64,000 bases of DNA from AWTP1-13 sp033764875 (GCA_033764875.1 JANRIO010000025.1:1-64000); one strand, 5' to 3'; positions 12,680 to 23,797 are shown, counted from the first letter of the stretch. The notes: generated from the letters alone by a model not told the origin. Numbers and translations are program-made.

Positions 12680-13075
12680 ATGCAGAAGCTTGCAATGGCG
12701 CTCGCCATCGCCCTGGCGCTGACCGTCCCGGCGCTCGCCCAGAAGGCGGAGGAGGCGAAGAAGACGGCGCTTCCGGCCAACACCTTCTTCAAGGGCCAGA
12801 CCTCGGCCCAGGTGCTGGGCAAGGAGAGCTTGTTGGGCGCCGTCGTGCTCGGCAAGGACGGCAAGACGCTGGCCAAGGTCGAGGACATCATCGTCTCGGG
12901 CGCCCAGCTCGAGGGCCTGATCCTTGCCGTCGGCGACAAGAAGGTCGGCGTGCGAATCGGCGCGCTCACCCTGACGACGACCGAGGGCAAGCTCAAGATC
13001 GTGATGCCCGCGGGCACCAGCGAGATGCTGGCCGCCGTCCCCGCCTACCAGCGCGCGCACGCGGCAAAGAAGTAG
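12680..13075 (+). CDS. exported PRC-barrel-like protein
   Basis: The 131-residue product begins with a clear Sec signal peptide (MQKLAMALAIALALTVPALA, cleavage after ALA). The mature part (VLGKESLLGAVVLGKDGKTL, KVEDIIVSGAQLEGLIL, VGDKKVGVRI) follows the PRC-barrel pattern of paired strands with a central VED-type turn. PRC-barrel proteins of this size are common in Rhizobiales periplasm; their role is unclear. A GAAGGA ribosome site precedes the ATG. It is divergent from gyrA. Confidence 0.75.
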   Translation: MQKLAMALAIALALTVPALAQKAEEAKKTALPANTFFKGQTSAQVLGKESLLGAVVLGKDGKTLAKVEDIIVSGAQLEGLILAVGDKKVGVRIGALTLTTTEGKLKIVMPAGTSEMLAAVPAYQRAHAAKK

Positions 13076-13399
13076 CGGGCGGCCCCGCCGGGCGGCGCGG
13101 AAGCAATCGCGATGCCGGCATGCTGCACCGGTGGTGCCGCTGCTGGCCCATGGCCTTGCCGTCCGCTTGGTTGCGCCTCGCGCGCCACGGCGTGCAGCGC
13201 GCTGTCGGGAGCGACAACTTTGCCGCACGCGTGTGGCGGCACCTGCCGATCCGAAGGACATCAGCGAAACCATATGCTTAGCGTCGTGCGCTTGTCGCGA
13301 CCGCCGATTTGCGCGCTGCGTGCGATGCCGGTCGGCAATTGCGAGGCATCACACCAGCCCGTAGTTTAGCGACACCGGCAGGGGGAGGCGGGCCAGCCT
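13076..13399. other. intergenic stretch without recognisable gene
   Basis: A GC-rich inverted repeat of GGGCGG/CCGCC type directly follows the preceding stop. Otherwise I see no conserved frame, RNA gene or clear promoter before the next small exported protein. Confidence 0.5.
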
Positions 13400-13840
13400 A
13401 TGCGGTGTGGGGGAATGCTCGTAGTGCTGCTCGCGTGCCTGACGGCGGGGGCAGGGCGGTTGCACGCGCAGGCGTGCGCCAAGGCCGATTTCGAGGCCGT
13501 CGTGGACGAGGCGGCGGGCGCGTTGCGCGTGCTCAACCAGCAGAACACGCCGGCGTTCCAGGGCAAGCTGCGCCAGCTGAAGGACAAGCGCGGCTGGAGC
13601 CACGACGAGTTCATGACGCAGGCGGCGCCCTTCGTCCGTGACGAGACCATCGCCGGGTTCGACGGCAAGTCCGAGGAGCTGCTTTCGCGCATCACCAGCG
13701 GCGGGCAGAGCGGGGCGGCGGCAGCGCCCGACTGCGGCCGTCTGAAGGACCTCAGGGCGCAGATGGACGCGCTCGTCGAGACGCAGAAGGCCAAGTGGGG
13801 CTACATGTTCGGCAAGATCGAGCAGGAGCTGAAGAAATAG
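13400..13840 (+). CDS. hypothetical exported helical protein
   Basis: The 146-residue product has a signal peptide (MLVVLLACLTAGAGRLHAQA, starting from either Met1 or Met6). The mature helical protein contains two cysteines (in QACAKAD and APDCGRL) that could pair. A GGGAGG ribosome site lies about 11 bases upstream of the first ATG. No known domain was recognised. It stands alone between a PRC-barrel gene and a thioesterase gene. Confidence 0.65.
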   Translation: MRCGGMLVVLLACLTAGAGRLHAQACAKADFEAVVDEAAGALRVLNQQNTPAFQGKLRQLKDKRGWSHDEFMTQAAPFVRDETIAGFDGKSEELLSRITSGGQSGAAAAPDCGRLKDLRAQMDALVETQKAKWGYMFGKIEQELKK

Positions 13841-13918
13841 CCTCCTGCGGCACGGCGGCACTTGGGAGCGGCCGGCCACCACGGCAAAGTCGGCCAGAGT
13901 CAGACCCGGAGTCACGCG

Positions 13919-14401
13919 ATGCTCGACCGTGCCGACTTCAAGGAAGCGCTGAAGTTCGTGTTCGAGGAGAAGATCCCCTTCTGCAAGACGCTGGGGCTCA
14001 AGTTCAGTCTCGACGGCGGCCGGGCGGAGGTGCACTTCCGGCGCGAGGACTTCATGCTTGGCAACGTCAAGTACAAGGTCCTGCACGGCGGCGTGACGGC
14101 ATCCGTGCTCGACAGCATCGCCGGCATCGCCATCCTGTGCCGGATGGCGGAGCTCGATCCCAAGCCCGACGTCATCGCACAGCTCAAGGAGTTCGGGCGC
14201 ATCAGCACCATCGACCTGCGCGTCGACTACATCGAGCCCGCCAATGCGGAGGCGTTCGTGGCCACGGCCGATGTGCTGCGGGTGGGAAATCGCGTCGCCA
14301 ACGTGCAGATGCGCATGCTGGATGCGGACGACGGGCGGTGCCTGGCGGTCGGCTCGGCCGCGTTCGCGCTGCGGGCGGCGCGGAGCGAGGGCGGCATCTG
14401 A
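13919..14401 (+). CDS. PaaI-type hotdog thioesterase
   Basis: The 160-residue single hotdog domain has the PaaI-like helix LHGGVTASVLDSIAGIAIL, then ISTIDLRVDYIEPANAEAFV and the strand VANVQMRMLDADDGRCLAVGSAAF. The HGG...D pair matches the family's catalytic region. Likely an acyl-CoA thioesterase; substrate unknown. It precedes an FkbM methyltransferase gene by 70 bp on the same strand. Confidence 0.85.
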   Translation: MLDRADFKEALKFVFEEKIPFCKTLGLKFSLDGGRAEVHFRREDFMLGNVKYKVLHGGVTASVLDSIAGIAILCRMAELDPKPDVIAQLKEFGRISTIDLRVDYIEPANAEAFVATADVLRVGNRVANVQMRMLDADDGRCLAVGSAAFALRAARSEGGI

Positions 14402-14471
14402 CGGCCTGGCAGCGCATGGTGTGCGGCGCCGCGGCTGCCTCAGCCTTCGACAAACGACAAGGAGCCTCGCG

Positions 14472-15188
14472 ATGCCGGACGCCACTGCCTACAGCCTGCG
14501 CGGCGTCGACGTGCCAGATATCGGCCGCGTGCTTCTGCGCGAGGGTACCAGCGACCAGGCGGTGCTGGACCAGATCCTGTTCAGCGAGGAGTTCAACATC
14601 TCGACGGCGCCGCAGTTCGCCTGGGTGCAGGAGGCCTACGCGCGGCAGCTTGCAGCCGGCGAGACGCCGTTGATCGTCGATTGCGGCGCCAACATCGGCC
14701 TGAGCGCTCTGTACTTTGCCAAGCATCTGCCGAAGGCGCGCATCGTCGGCATCGAGCCGGCCGCCGACAACGTCGAGATCGCGCGCCGGAATACGGGCCA
14801 CAACCCGATGATCGAGATCGTCGAGGCGGCGGTGAACGACACGGCCGGGACGCTCAGCATCGCCAACCCGGAGGCCGAGAAGTTCGCCTATCGCACCGAG
14901 GAGGGCGTCAGCGGCGGCATCGCGGTGCCCGCGGTCACCATCCCCGACGTGATGCGGCGGCACGCCGCCGCCGGCTGCCTGATCGTCAAGGTCGACATCG
15001 AGGGCGCAGAGGCGGCGTTGTTCCGCTCCAATACGGGCTGGCTCGATACGACGCGGCTGCTGATCGCCGAGACGCACGACTGGCTGTTTCCCGGACAGGG
15101 CACCAGCCAGACGATGTTCAAGGCGCTGGAGGGGCGAAGGTTCGAGGTCAACCAGCGCGGCGAGTACATCTCGTTCTTCTTCTGCTGA
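14472..15188 (+). CDS. FkbM-family SAM-dependent methyltransferase
   Basis: The 238-residue product has a Rossmann methyltransferase core: motif I IVDCGANIGLSALYFAKHLP (about 76-95), the acidic motif II VGIEPAADN, and the FkbM-typical IVKVDIEGAEAALF. FkbM enzymes usually O-methylate sugars or polyketides in surface glycans. No glycan biosynthesis genes are next to it, so the acceptor is unknown. A GGAG ribosome site lies 8-11 bases before the ATG. Confidence 0.88.
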   Translation: MPDATAYSLRGVDVPDIGRVLLREGTSDQAVLDQILFSEEFNISTAPQFAWVQEAYARQLAAGETPLIVDCGANIGLSALYFAKHLPKARIVGIEPAADNVEIARRNTGHNPMIEIVEAAVNDTAGTLSIANPEAEKFAYRTEEGVSGGIAVPAVTIPDVMRRHAAAGCLIVKVDIEGAEAALFRSNTGWLDTTRLLIAETHDWLFPGQGTSQTMFKALEGRRFEVNQRGEYISFFFC

Positions 15189-15191
15189 GGC

Positions 15192-16391
15192 TCACTCGGC
15201 CGGGACCGGAGCGGACGGGGCGGCCGCGCCCGTCACCAGCTTGAACATGGCCGCACAGCCGACGACTGCGGCGCCGAACAGGGCGGCGACCCACAGCACG
15301 AGCGGAAAGCCGCCCAGGCCGTGCAGCAGGGCAATCAGGGGGGCCGCAAAGCCGCTCGCCGTGAAGCCCAGGAAGTAGCGCACGCTGAAGGCCTTGGTGC
15401 GATAGGCTTCGGGTACGTAGCGGGCGACCATGGCGTCATTGATGACGACCTGGCCGTAGATGGCGGCCATGACGAGCACGAGCCCCGCCAGCAGCGGCAG
15501 GCCGGTGCTGACGGCGGCAAGGCCAAGCCCGATCGGCTGCAGGCTCGAGAGGCCGACGAACAGGGTGGGCAGCGGCACGGTGTCGATCAGCCGGCCGATC
15601 AGGAGCTGCATCATCGCCCCGCACAGGAACACGGCGGTGGCGAGCGAGCCGGTGAGCACGAGGGGGAGCGCGATGCCGGTGCCCTCGTCGATCACCTTCG
15701 GCAAGGCGATGGTGGTGATATTGAAGGTCATGCCGCCGGCGACGACGGCGACGGCGAGGAGGGCGAGCACGAGAAAGGGCCGGCCGGTCTCGAAACGCGC
15801 TGTTGAAGCCGCCTTGCCGCGCGCGGCCCCCAGGCCATCGCCGGGCACCAGGCGCAGGAAGGCGAGGCCGACGCCGAGGCAGACGGCACCCGGCAGGAGG
15901 AAGGCTGCGCGCCAGCCCCAGCGGGCGGCGATGAAGGCCGTGACACCGGAGGCGAGCGCCGCGCCGAGGTTGCCCCAGACGCCGTTCCAGCCGAGATCGC
16001 GGCCGAGCTCGCGCGCATGCGTGACCAGCATCGAGGTGCCGATGGGGTGGTAGATGGCCGAGAAGACGCCGAGCACCAGCATGGAGGCGGCAATGGCGAG
16101 CCAGGAGCTGCTGGCGGCCACGGCGGCGCAGGACAGCGCGTAGCCGATGAAGAAGATGGCCAGCATGTTGCGCCGGCCGACGCGGTCGGCGAGCCAGCCC
16201 ATGGGCAGCGAGCAGAGCCCGAAGGCGACGAAGGCGCCGGTCGCCAGCGTGATCAGGCTGGCGTAGTCGAGGCGGGCCTCGGCGGCGATGGCGATGACCG
16301 CGGTCGGATAGATCAGCAGCACGAAATGGTCGAAGGCGTGCGCGATGTTGACGAACAGGATCGTGCGTCGCGACAGGGTCTCGGGCGTCAT
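15192..16391 (-). CDS. major facilitator superfamily transporter
   Basis: The 399-residue product has about 12 membrane helices in two halves. The first cytoplasmic loop carries the MFS signature GWLADRVGRR, and helix 4-5 has HPIGTSMLVTHA. The central loop (about 185-205) is hydrophilic. A good GGAGG lies upstream of the ATG. It is divergent from an AraC regulator 97 bp away, which suggests regulated export or uptake of a small molecule. A solitary GACCCAAC repeat half lies in the spacer. Confidence 0.9.
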   Translation of the reverse strand: MTPETLSRRTILFVNIAHAFDHFVLLIYPTAVIAIAAEARLDYASLITLATGAFVAFGLCSLPMGWLADRVGRRNMLAIFFIGYALSCAAVAASSSWLAIAASMLVLGVFSAIYHPIGTSMLVTHARELGRDLGWNGVWGNLGAALASGVTAFIAARWGWRAAFLLPGAVCLGVGLAFLRLVPGDGLGAARGKAASTARFETGRPFLVLALLAVAVVAGGMTFNITTIALPKVIDEGTGIALPLVLTGSLATAVFLCGAMMQLLIGRLIDTVPLPTLFVGLSSLQPIGLGLAAVSTGLPLLAGLVLVMAAIYGQVVINDAMVARYVPEAYRTKAFSVRYFLGFTASGFAAPLIALLHGLGGFPLVLWVAALFGAAVVGCAAMFKLVTGAAAPSAPVPAE

Positions 16392-16488
16392 GCGTCCTCC
16401 AGGCTTCGGGAGAGCCTAGCCTTGACCCAACCAGGCTGTCAGGCCAATTTGCAAGAGATCGGGCCAAGCCAAGGGAAGAGCTTCGCGC

Positions 16489-17268
16489 ATGCGATCGCAG
16501 GATGCCGCGACGTACCAGGCGGTGGCGCGCCCGGTGGCGGTGATGGCCAAGCCCTTCCCGAACGGGGCGCGGACGGGCTGGCACGCGCACGCGCGCGGCC
16601 AGGTGCTCTACGCCACGCAGGGGCTGATGCTGGCGCAGACGGCCGCCGGCACGTGGGGCCTGCCGACGGGGCACGCGCTGCTGATCCCGCCGGGCCTGAT
16701 GCACGACATCGCCATGCACGGATCCGTCGAGATGCTGACGGCGTACGTGAGCCGCGGGGCGTGGACGCGGAGCGGGCTCTGCGGCTGCCGCGTGGTGCGG
16801 GTGTCGAAGCTGCTGGATGCGGCGCTGGCAGCGCTGGTCGCGGAGCCGGTGCTCTACGGCGCGCGGGGCCGGCATCTCGCAAGCCTGGTGCTCGACGAGG
16901 TGTCGCGGGCGCCGCTTGCCGACCTAGCCCTCCCCATGCCGGCGCCGTCGCGGCTGCGCGACTTGTGCGAGAGGCTGATTGCGGCACCCGACGGGCTTGC
17001 GCGTCTCGATGCGCTGGCGGACGACCTCGGCATCAGCCGCCGCACGCTGACGCGGCGCTTTCGTGCGGAGACCGGCATCAGCCTCGGCGACTGGCAGCGC
17101 CGCCTGCGGCAGCTCACGGCGCTCAGGCTCGAGAGCGAGGGCGTGGCGTGGAAGGAGATCGCGGCCAGCGTCGGCTATGGCAGCCCGCAGGCGCTGCGCG
17201 CCATGCTGCGCCGGCGCGACGGTGCCACGGCCGGCGCCGCCCGGGCGCGGGATCAGGCCTCCCTGTAG
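16489..17268 (+). CDS. AraC family transcriptional regulator
   Basis: The 259-residue product has an N-terminal cupin-like sensor (TGWHAHARGQVLYATQGLML, then GHALLIPPGLMHDI) and a C-terminal double HTH (ADDLGISRRTLTRRFRAETG and AASVGYGSPQALRAMLRRR). This is the usual layout of AraC activators with a small cupin ligand domain. It is divergent from the MFS transporter, its likely target. Its last 16 bases overlap the 3' end of the convergent TetR gene. Confidence 0.93.
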   Translation: MRSQDAATYQAVARPVAVMAKPFPNGARTGWHAHARGQVLYATQGLMLAQTAAGTWGLPTGHALLIPPGLMHDIAMHGSVEMLTAYVSRGAWTRSGLCGCRVVRVSKLLDAALAALVAEPVLYGARGRHLASLVLDEVSRAPLADLALPMPAPSRLRDLCERLIAAPDGLARLDALADDLGISRRTLTRRFRAETGISLGDWQRRLRQLTALRLESEGVAWKEIAASVGYGSPQALRAMLRRRDGATAGAARARDQASL

Positions 17269-17813
17269 CTCGCCGCGATATCGTGGATCGGCCGCGGGCT
17301 GCGGCGGATGCGGGCCAGGATCAGGGCGCCTTCCATGGCTGCGATCAGGTGCTGCGCGCGCGCCCGGGCCCGAGGCGCCGAGCTGCCGTCGCGGCGGAAC
17401 ACGGGGGCGATGACGTCGATCCAATGGTCGAGCGCCTCGGCGCCGGCCTTGGTCAGCTCGGGCTGATCGGGCGCCGTCTCCAGCATCGTCGTCGCGATGG
17501 GGCAGCCGGAGCGGAACTGCGAGCCCTGCATCCAGCCGGCCATGGTGGCGCAATAGGCCTTGGCGAAGGCGGCGGGCGTGTCGGCCGCGGCGGCAAGCTC
17601 GGCCAGCTTCTCGCCCATCAGGCGTCCGGCCAGGCGCACCGCCTCGGCGCCGAGCTGCTCCTTGCCGCCGGGAAAATAGTAGTACAGCGAGCCCTTGGGC
17701 GCGCCGCTCTCGGCCAGGATCTGCTGCAGGCCGGTCGAGGCATAGCCCTGCTCGCGGAACAGACGCATCGCCGTGCGCACGAGGCTGTCCTTGTGCCGGG
17801 CGGGGTTGGCCAT
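17253..17813 (-). CDS. TetR family transcriptional regulator
   Basis: The 186-residue product has an N-terminal HTH (RTAMRLFREQGYASTGLQQI, then GAPKGSLYYYFPGGKEQL) of the LmrA/YxaF-like TetR subgroup. The C-terminal helical ligand domain includes GCPIATTMLE, typical of that group. An in-frame ATG seven codons upstream is an alternative start. It is divergent from a decayed crotonase gene followed by a thioesterase. Repeated GGTCTA sites in the spacer are its probable operators. Confidence 0.93.
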   Translation of the reverse strand: MANPARHKDSLVRTAMRLFREQGYASTGLQQILAESGAPKGSLYYYFPGGKEQLGAEAVRLAGRLMGEKLAELAAAADTPAAFAKAYCATMAGWMQGSQFRSGCPIATTMLETAPDQPELTKAGAEALDHWIDVIAPVFRRDGSSAPRARARAQHLIAAMEGALILARIRRSPRPIHDIAASYREA

Positions 17814-17883
17814 GTCGACCTCGCAATCCTTCACGGGCGCACGGGCCTGCGGGCAGCGGCCGGCAGCCGTTGACGTTATGGCG

Positions 17884-17927
17884 ATCGGTCTATATGAGGG
17901 GAGATATTATAGCAATTGGTCTAGATG
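17884..17927. promoter_or_regulatory. repeated operator-like sites between tetR and the crotonase remnant
   Basis: ATCGGTCTATATG (17884) and ATTGGTCTAGATG (17915) are 12-13-bp direct repeats 31 bp apart, about three helical turns, in an AT-rich spacer. LmrA-type TetR repressors bind TAGACC-containing sites, so these fit. The second site overlaps the first possible start codon of the downstream remnant. Confidence 0.6.
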
Positions 17928-18261
17928 GAGCATCCCGGCATGCGCACCAGCACCAGCTGCGAGGGCCGCGTGACCACGCTCATGCTCGACGACGGCAAAC
18001 GCGATGTCGGCGGAGATGCTGGCCGAGATCGCAGGCCGCCTTGACGAGGCGCGGGAGCGCGGCGGCCCGGTCGTCATCCGCGGCCGGCCGGGCATGGCCT
18101 CGGCCGGCTTCGACCTCAACACCTTCTCGCGCGGGGAGACGGCGGCGCGGGCGATGGGGACCATGCTCGATCCCGCGGCAGGGCGCCTCAACGGTCCGGT
18201 GGCCGCCGCCGTGCGCGCGGCCGCGCAGGACTATCGGCCGAGCGTAGCCGCGACGGCCTGA
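17925..18261 (+). pseudogene. crotonase/enoyl-CoA hydratase remnant, frameshifted and internally deleted
   Basis: Frame 1 reads CEGRVTTLMLDDGK, the usual crotonase first strand. After the GGCAAACGC at about 17992-18000 the family sequence NAMSAEMLAEIAGRLDEARE continues one frame over, so a one-base change has broken the gene. That second frame goes on through VVIRGRPGMASAGFDL (an FSAGFDL-like oxyanion segment). It then jumps from NTFSRGETAA to a short C-terminal-like GRLNGPVAAAVRAA stretch, lacking the second oxyanion loop and catalytic glutamate. An intact relative would have about 250 residues. The operator-like sites and tetR upstream remain. Confidence 0.75.
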
Positions 18262-18276
18262 AGGAAGGAGGGCTGC

Positions 18277-18690
18277 ATGATCACGTACAAGGGCTGCGTC
18301 TATCCCTGGCATTGCGACCACGTCGGGCACATGAACGTGATGTGGTACGTCGGCAAGTTCGACGAGGCGACGTGGAACCTGTTCGCGCAGATCGGGCTGA
18401 CGCCGTCGTATCTGCGGCGCGAGGGGCGGGGCATGGTGGCGGTGGAGCAGCACCTCACCTACAAGCGGGAGCTGCTGGCGGGCGACATCGTCGAGGTCGC
18501 GAGCCGCGTCGTTGCCGTCGGCGACAAGTCGCTCAAGTTCATGCACGAGATGCGCAACGGCGAGACCGGCGAGGTGGCGGCGCTGTGCGAGCTGACAGGC
18601 ATCCATCTCGACCAGGCCGCACGCAAGGCGGTCGCCTTCGCGCCGGAGATCCGCGAGAGGCTCGCAGCGCGGATGGCCGCCGCGGGATAG
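18277..18690 (+). CDS. acyl-CoA thioesterase, 4-hydroxybenzoyl-CoA thioesterase type
   Basis: The 137-residue hotdog protein has the N-terminal pattern PWHCDHVGHMNVMWYVGKFD, equivalent to the DxxGHxN active-site motif of 4HBT/YbgC enzymes, with Asp and the following His/Asn present. VEQHLTYKRELLAGD and IVEVASRVVAVGDKSLKFMH complete the fold. It lies 15 bp after the crotonase remnant, so it was probably in an operon with it under TetR control. A GAAGGAGG ribosome site is clear. Confidence 0.88.
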   Translation: MITYKGCVYPWHCDHVGHMNVMWYVGKFDEATWNLFAQIGLTPSYLRREGRGMVAVEQHLTYKRELLAGDIVEVASRVVAVGDKSLKFMHEMRNGETGEVAALCELTGIHLDQAARKAVAFAPEIRERLAARMAAAG

Positions 18691-18868
18691 GCCCGCGCGG
18701 CAGCGGCCAAGGCGGCAGAGGCGGCTGACGGTCGACTCGAGTGCGCGCATGCCTCGGAGGCCTTCGCGCGTCTTTGGGCTGCACAAGTCGGCGCCCCGTA
18801 TCGCGGGCACGGGCGACGCCTGCGAGCGCCGCCCAGCCAATGCCTGCCGGCGCGCTCGCGCGCCGAGA

Positions 18869-19429
18869 TCAGCGGGCGATGCGGCTGATCTTCGAGCCCT
18901 CGAGGGTGAGATTGTACATGAGGCCCTTGTTGTCGAGTATGAAGCCGACGACGGGCTGACGGATCTGGTTGCTGTCGAGGGAGCCGCCGGCGCCGATGGT
19001 GACGAGGGCCACCGAGCCGTCGACGCCGACCTTCCAGCCGTGCTTGCTGCGGAAGGAGGCCAGCGCATCCTCGGTCATGAAGACGATGATGACGGAGCGG
19101 GCCTGCACGCCGAGCTGGAACCCGACGGACGCCGACACCGAATTGAAGTAGCCGGCAGTGCGGCCGCGGACACGCAGCGCGCCCTCGCCGTACTCGCCGC
19201 CGATGCCGAAGCCGGCCTTCACGATGGATGGAAACACCAGCGTGCCAGCTGCGCGGCGGACGAGATCGTGCGCGCCATTGACCTGATAGTAGAAGCGCGA
19301 CAGCGTGGCGTTGACGTCAGCGTCGATCTCAGGGCCGGTGGCGGCGTGGGCTGGGCTTGCCGTCGGCACGCCGGCCACGAGGGCCGCGCAAGCGGAGAGG
19401 CCGAGCGTGAGGAAGGTCTTGCGGTCCAT
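18869..19429 (-). CDS. exported SYLF/Ysc84-domain lipid-binding protein
   Basis: The 186-residue product has an N-terminal signal sequence (MDRKTFLTLGLSACAALVAG, cleavage after AHA). The rest is the SYLF (Ysc84) domain: AGTLVFPSIVKAGFGIGGEY, GALRVRGRTAGYFNSVSAS, GFQLGVQARSVIIVFM and the C-terminal GLMYNLTLEGSKISRI. SYLF domains bind phosphoinositides in eukaryotes; the bacterial periplasmic role is unknown. Length is normal for bacterial members. It is monocistronic. Confidence 0.9.
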   Translation of the reverse strand: MDRKTFLTLGLSACAALVAGVPTASPAHAATGPEIDADVNATLSRFYYQVNGAHDLVRRAAGTLVFPSIVKAGFGIGGEYGEGALRVRGRTAGYFNSVSASVGFQLGVQARSVIIVFMTEDALASFRSKHGWKVGVDGSVALVTIGAGGSLDSNQIRQPVVGFILDNKGLMYNLTLEGSKISRIAR

Positions 19430-19572
19430 CGAATTCCCCCTGATGTGGTGCGCTTGTTCGTCCTGAGCTTGGCCGCTGCCGTCCCGTCGGCCGCAGCCTG
19501 CAATCGCCCCGCTGAAGCTGAATAGGCACGAGAATGCGTCGATATTGCGTTAATCGTGTGCACGCCGTGCCG

Positions 19573-20742
19573 CTATTCGGCCCAGCCGCCGAGCTGGGAC
19601 TGGTCGCGCCAGCGCTCGGCGGCCTCCTGCGCCGCGGCGCGATCGGTGCGCGACAGGCCGGCGACGAGCTTGTCGAGCTCGGCATCCTCGAGGCCGGCGG
19701 ACTTGGCGATGAGATACCATTTGGCTGCTGACGCCACGCTCTTGTCGACGCCGAGGCCATACGAAAAGCAGCGGGCGAGGCGCAACTGCGCCGGCGGCAG
19801 GCCCTGCTCGGAGGCGAGCCGCAGCATCTCGGCACCCTTCTTCTTGTCCTCGGGAACGCCCTGGCCGCGGAACAGCAGCACCGCGTAGTCGAGCTGGGCA
19901 TCGGCGAGACCGGCGGAAGCGGCGCTGCCGATCCAGCGGGCGGCCTCGAAGGCGTCCGGATCGACGCCGATGCCCCGGGCGTAGAGGGTGCCGAGGTCGT
20001 ACTGGGCCTGCGGCACGCCGTTCTCGGCGGCAAAGCGCAGGTGGCCCGCGGCGCGGAAGGGGTTCTCCGGCTTGCCGTCGCCGCGCAGGAACAGGAGCGC
20101 CAGATTGTAGTTGGCGCCGGGATGCCGCTGCAGGGCGGCGGCCTCGAAGAACTGCGCGGCGCGATTGCGATCCTTGGGCACGCCCCTGCCTTCCGCCAGC
20201 ATCAACCCGTAGGCGAACTGCGCCTCCGGATCGCCCAGGTCGGCGCCGCGCGCGTACCATTGGGCGCCGAGCTTGGGATTGGGCGGCGTGCCGTAGCCGT
20301 CGACGTAGATGCGCCCGATGAGGGTGTGCGCCTGCGGGTCGCCCTTCCCGGCCGCCTTCAGGGCGAGGTTCAGCGCGGTGATGTAGCGGCCCTGGTCGAA
20401 GGCCTCGTAGGCGGCGTCGTCGCCGCGCACGGCGGGGGCCTTGCCGGCCGCGGGCGGAGCCTTTGCCGCCGGCGGGGCCGCAGGCGGGGCCACCTCCGGC
20501 ATGCGCTCGCCCTCGGAGGTGGTGCGGATCGACTTGGTCGCGGGCGGCTTGGCCGCGCCGGGCCGCTCCTTGGCGGGCGCGGGCGGACGCCGCTTGTCCT
20601 TGCCCTCGGGCATGGTGACGCTCGACCAGGAGCTCGCCTCCCCCTGGGCCAGGGCCGGCGGCGCTGCCGGAAGGCAGACGGCAACGCCGGTGGCGAGGGC
20701 CAGCAGAAGGTGTGCGAGCGCCTGTGCGCGGGCCGGCCTCAC
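19573..20742 (-). CDS. exported Sel1-repeat (TPR-like) protein
   Basis: The 389-residue product starts at a GTG overlapping the upstream ThiE-like stop (GTGA), giving a good signal peptide (HLLLALATGVAVCLPAAPPA). Then comes a Pro/Ala/Lys-rich linker to about 105. About six Sel1 repeats follow, such as AQFAYGLMLAEGRGVPKDRN, AQYDLGTLYARGIGV and AQLDYAVLLFRGQGVPEDKK. Sel1 solenoids mediate protein-protein contacts in envelope complexes. Translational coupling to the ThiE-like gene is kept in many Rhizobiales; the functional link is unknown. Confidence 0.88.
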   Translation of the reverse strand: MRPARAQALAHLLLALATGVAVCLPAAPPALAQGEASSWSSVTMPEGKDKRRPPAPAKERPGAAKPPATKSIRTTSEGERMPEVAPPAAPPAAKAPPAAGKAPAVRGDDAAYEAFDQGRYITALNLALKAAGKGDPQAHTLIGRIYVDGYGTPPNPKLGAQWYARGADLGDPEAQFAYGLMLAEGRGVPKDRNRAAQFFEAAALQRHPGANYNLALLFLRGDGKPENPFRAAGHLRFAAENGVPQAQYDLGTLYARGIGVDPDAFEAARWIGSAASAGLADAQLDYAVLLFRGQGVPEDKKKGAEMLRLASEQGLPPAQLRLARCFSYGLGVDKSVASAAKWYLIAKSAGLEDAELDKLVAGLSRTDRAAAQEAAERWRDQSQLGGWAE

Positions 20743-21377
20743 GCGGGCGCTCCCGCGTGGTCCTCGGCGAGCGCCCGGGCGAGATCGGCGACGCGGGCCC
20801 GGGCCGCGTCTGCCGGCTCGCCCGCGGGCAGCGACACGCCGACGAACTCGCAGCGCGCGCGCTGCAGGGCCACAGCCGCCTCGGCATCGGCCACGTCGAT
20901 GGCCACGCACGGGATCTCGAAGATCTCCGCCCACCAGGCGCACAGCTCGTCGCGTGCCCCGGCGCCGCCTTCGCCGTCGGAGGAGAACGCCATGTAGTCG
21001 GCGCCGAGCTCGGCGAGCGTCATGGCGTCGTGGCGGGAGCGGCCGGGGTCGGCGCCGACGATGGCGCGGCCGCCGAGAAGGCTGCGCGCCGCCTCGAGCC
21101 GCTCGGCGATGTCCGCGGACGGCAGAAGGTGCACGCCGTCGGCGCGCAGGGCGCGGGCAAGCCCGGCGTCGTTCTCGATCAGGGCGGCCACGCCCTTGCC
21201 CTGGGCGAGTGCGACCAGCGGCTGGGCTGCGCCGGCGTCGAGCACGGCGCCATTGCCCGGACGGATCAGGACGGAGGCGACATCGCCGGCGCCGAGCGCC
21301 GCGGCGAGGCGATCGGCGGCGGCGGGGCCGGCCTCGACGACCACATAGATCTGGCTCCTGATCGGCTGCTCGCTCAC
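20739..21377 (-). CDS. ThiE-like thiamine phosphate synthase family protein
   Basis: The 212-residue TIM-barrel product has traces of ThiE signatures: VAALIENDAGLARALRADGV, HLLPSADIAERLEAARSLLG and MTLAELGADYMAFSSDGEGG. Several ThiE active-site motifs are weak: VHLG(Q) is HLLP, the G-x-S-x-H step is VGADPGRS, and the C-terminal glycine-rich phosphate loop is altered. It may be a non-canonical paralogue rather than the true synthase. The GTG start gives a sensible N-terminus (SEQPIRSQIYVVVE). It overlaps the Sel1 gene by four bases. thiC in the same window is not part of this unit. Confidence 0.75.
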   Translation of the reverse strand: MSEQPIRSQIYVVVEAGPAAADRLAAALGAGDVASVLIRPGNGAVLDAGAAQPLVALAQGKGVAALIENDAGLARALRADGVHLLPSADIAERLEAARSLLGGRAIVGADPGRSRHDAMTLAELGADYMAFSSDGEGGAGARDELCAWWAEIFEIPCVAIDVADAEAAVALQRARCEFVGVSLPAGEPADAARARVADLARALAEDHAGAPA

Positions 21378-21526
21378 GGGTGTCCTGGCCTCGCTCCTGT
21401 GAGAACGCCTATAGCGGGGCCAATGCGGCGGAAAAGCGACAAACGCGCGGCATCGCTGCAACGCATCACCCGAGCTCTGCCGCGAATCACGGCCCCGCGC
21501 GCTCCGTCCGCGAAACCGGATCCGGC

Positions 21527-23797
<2,271 letters not shown>

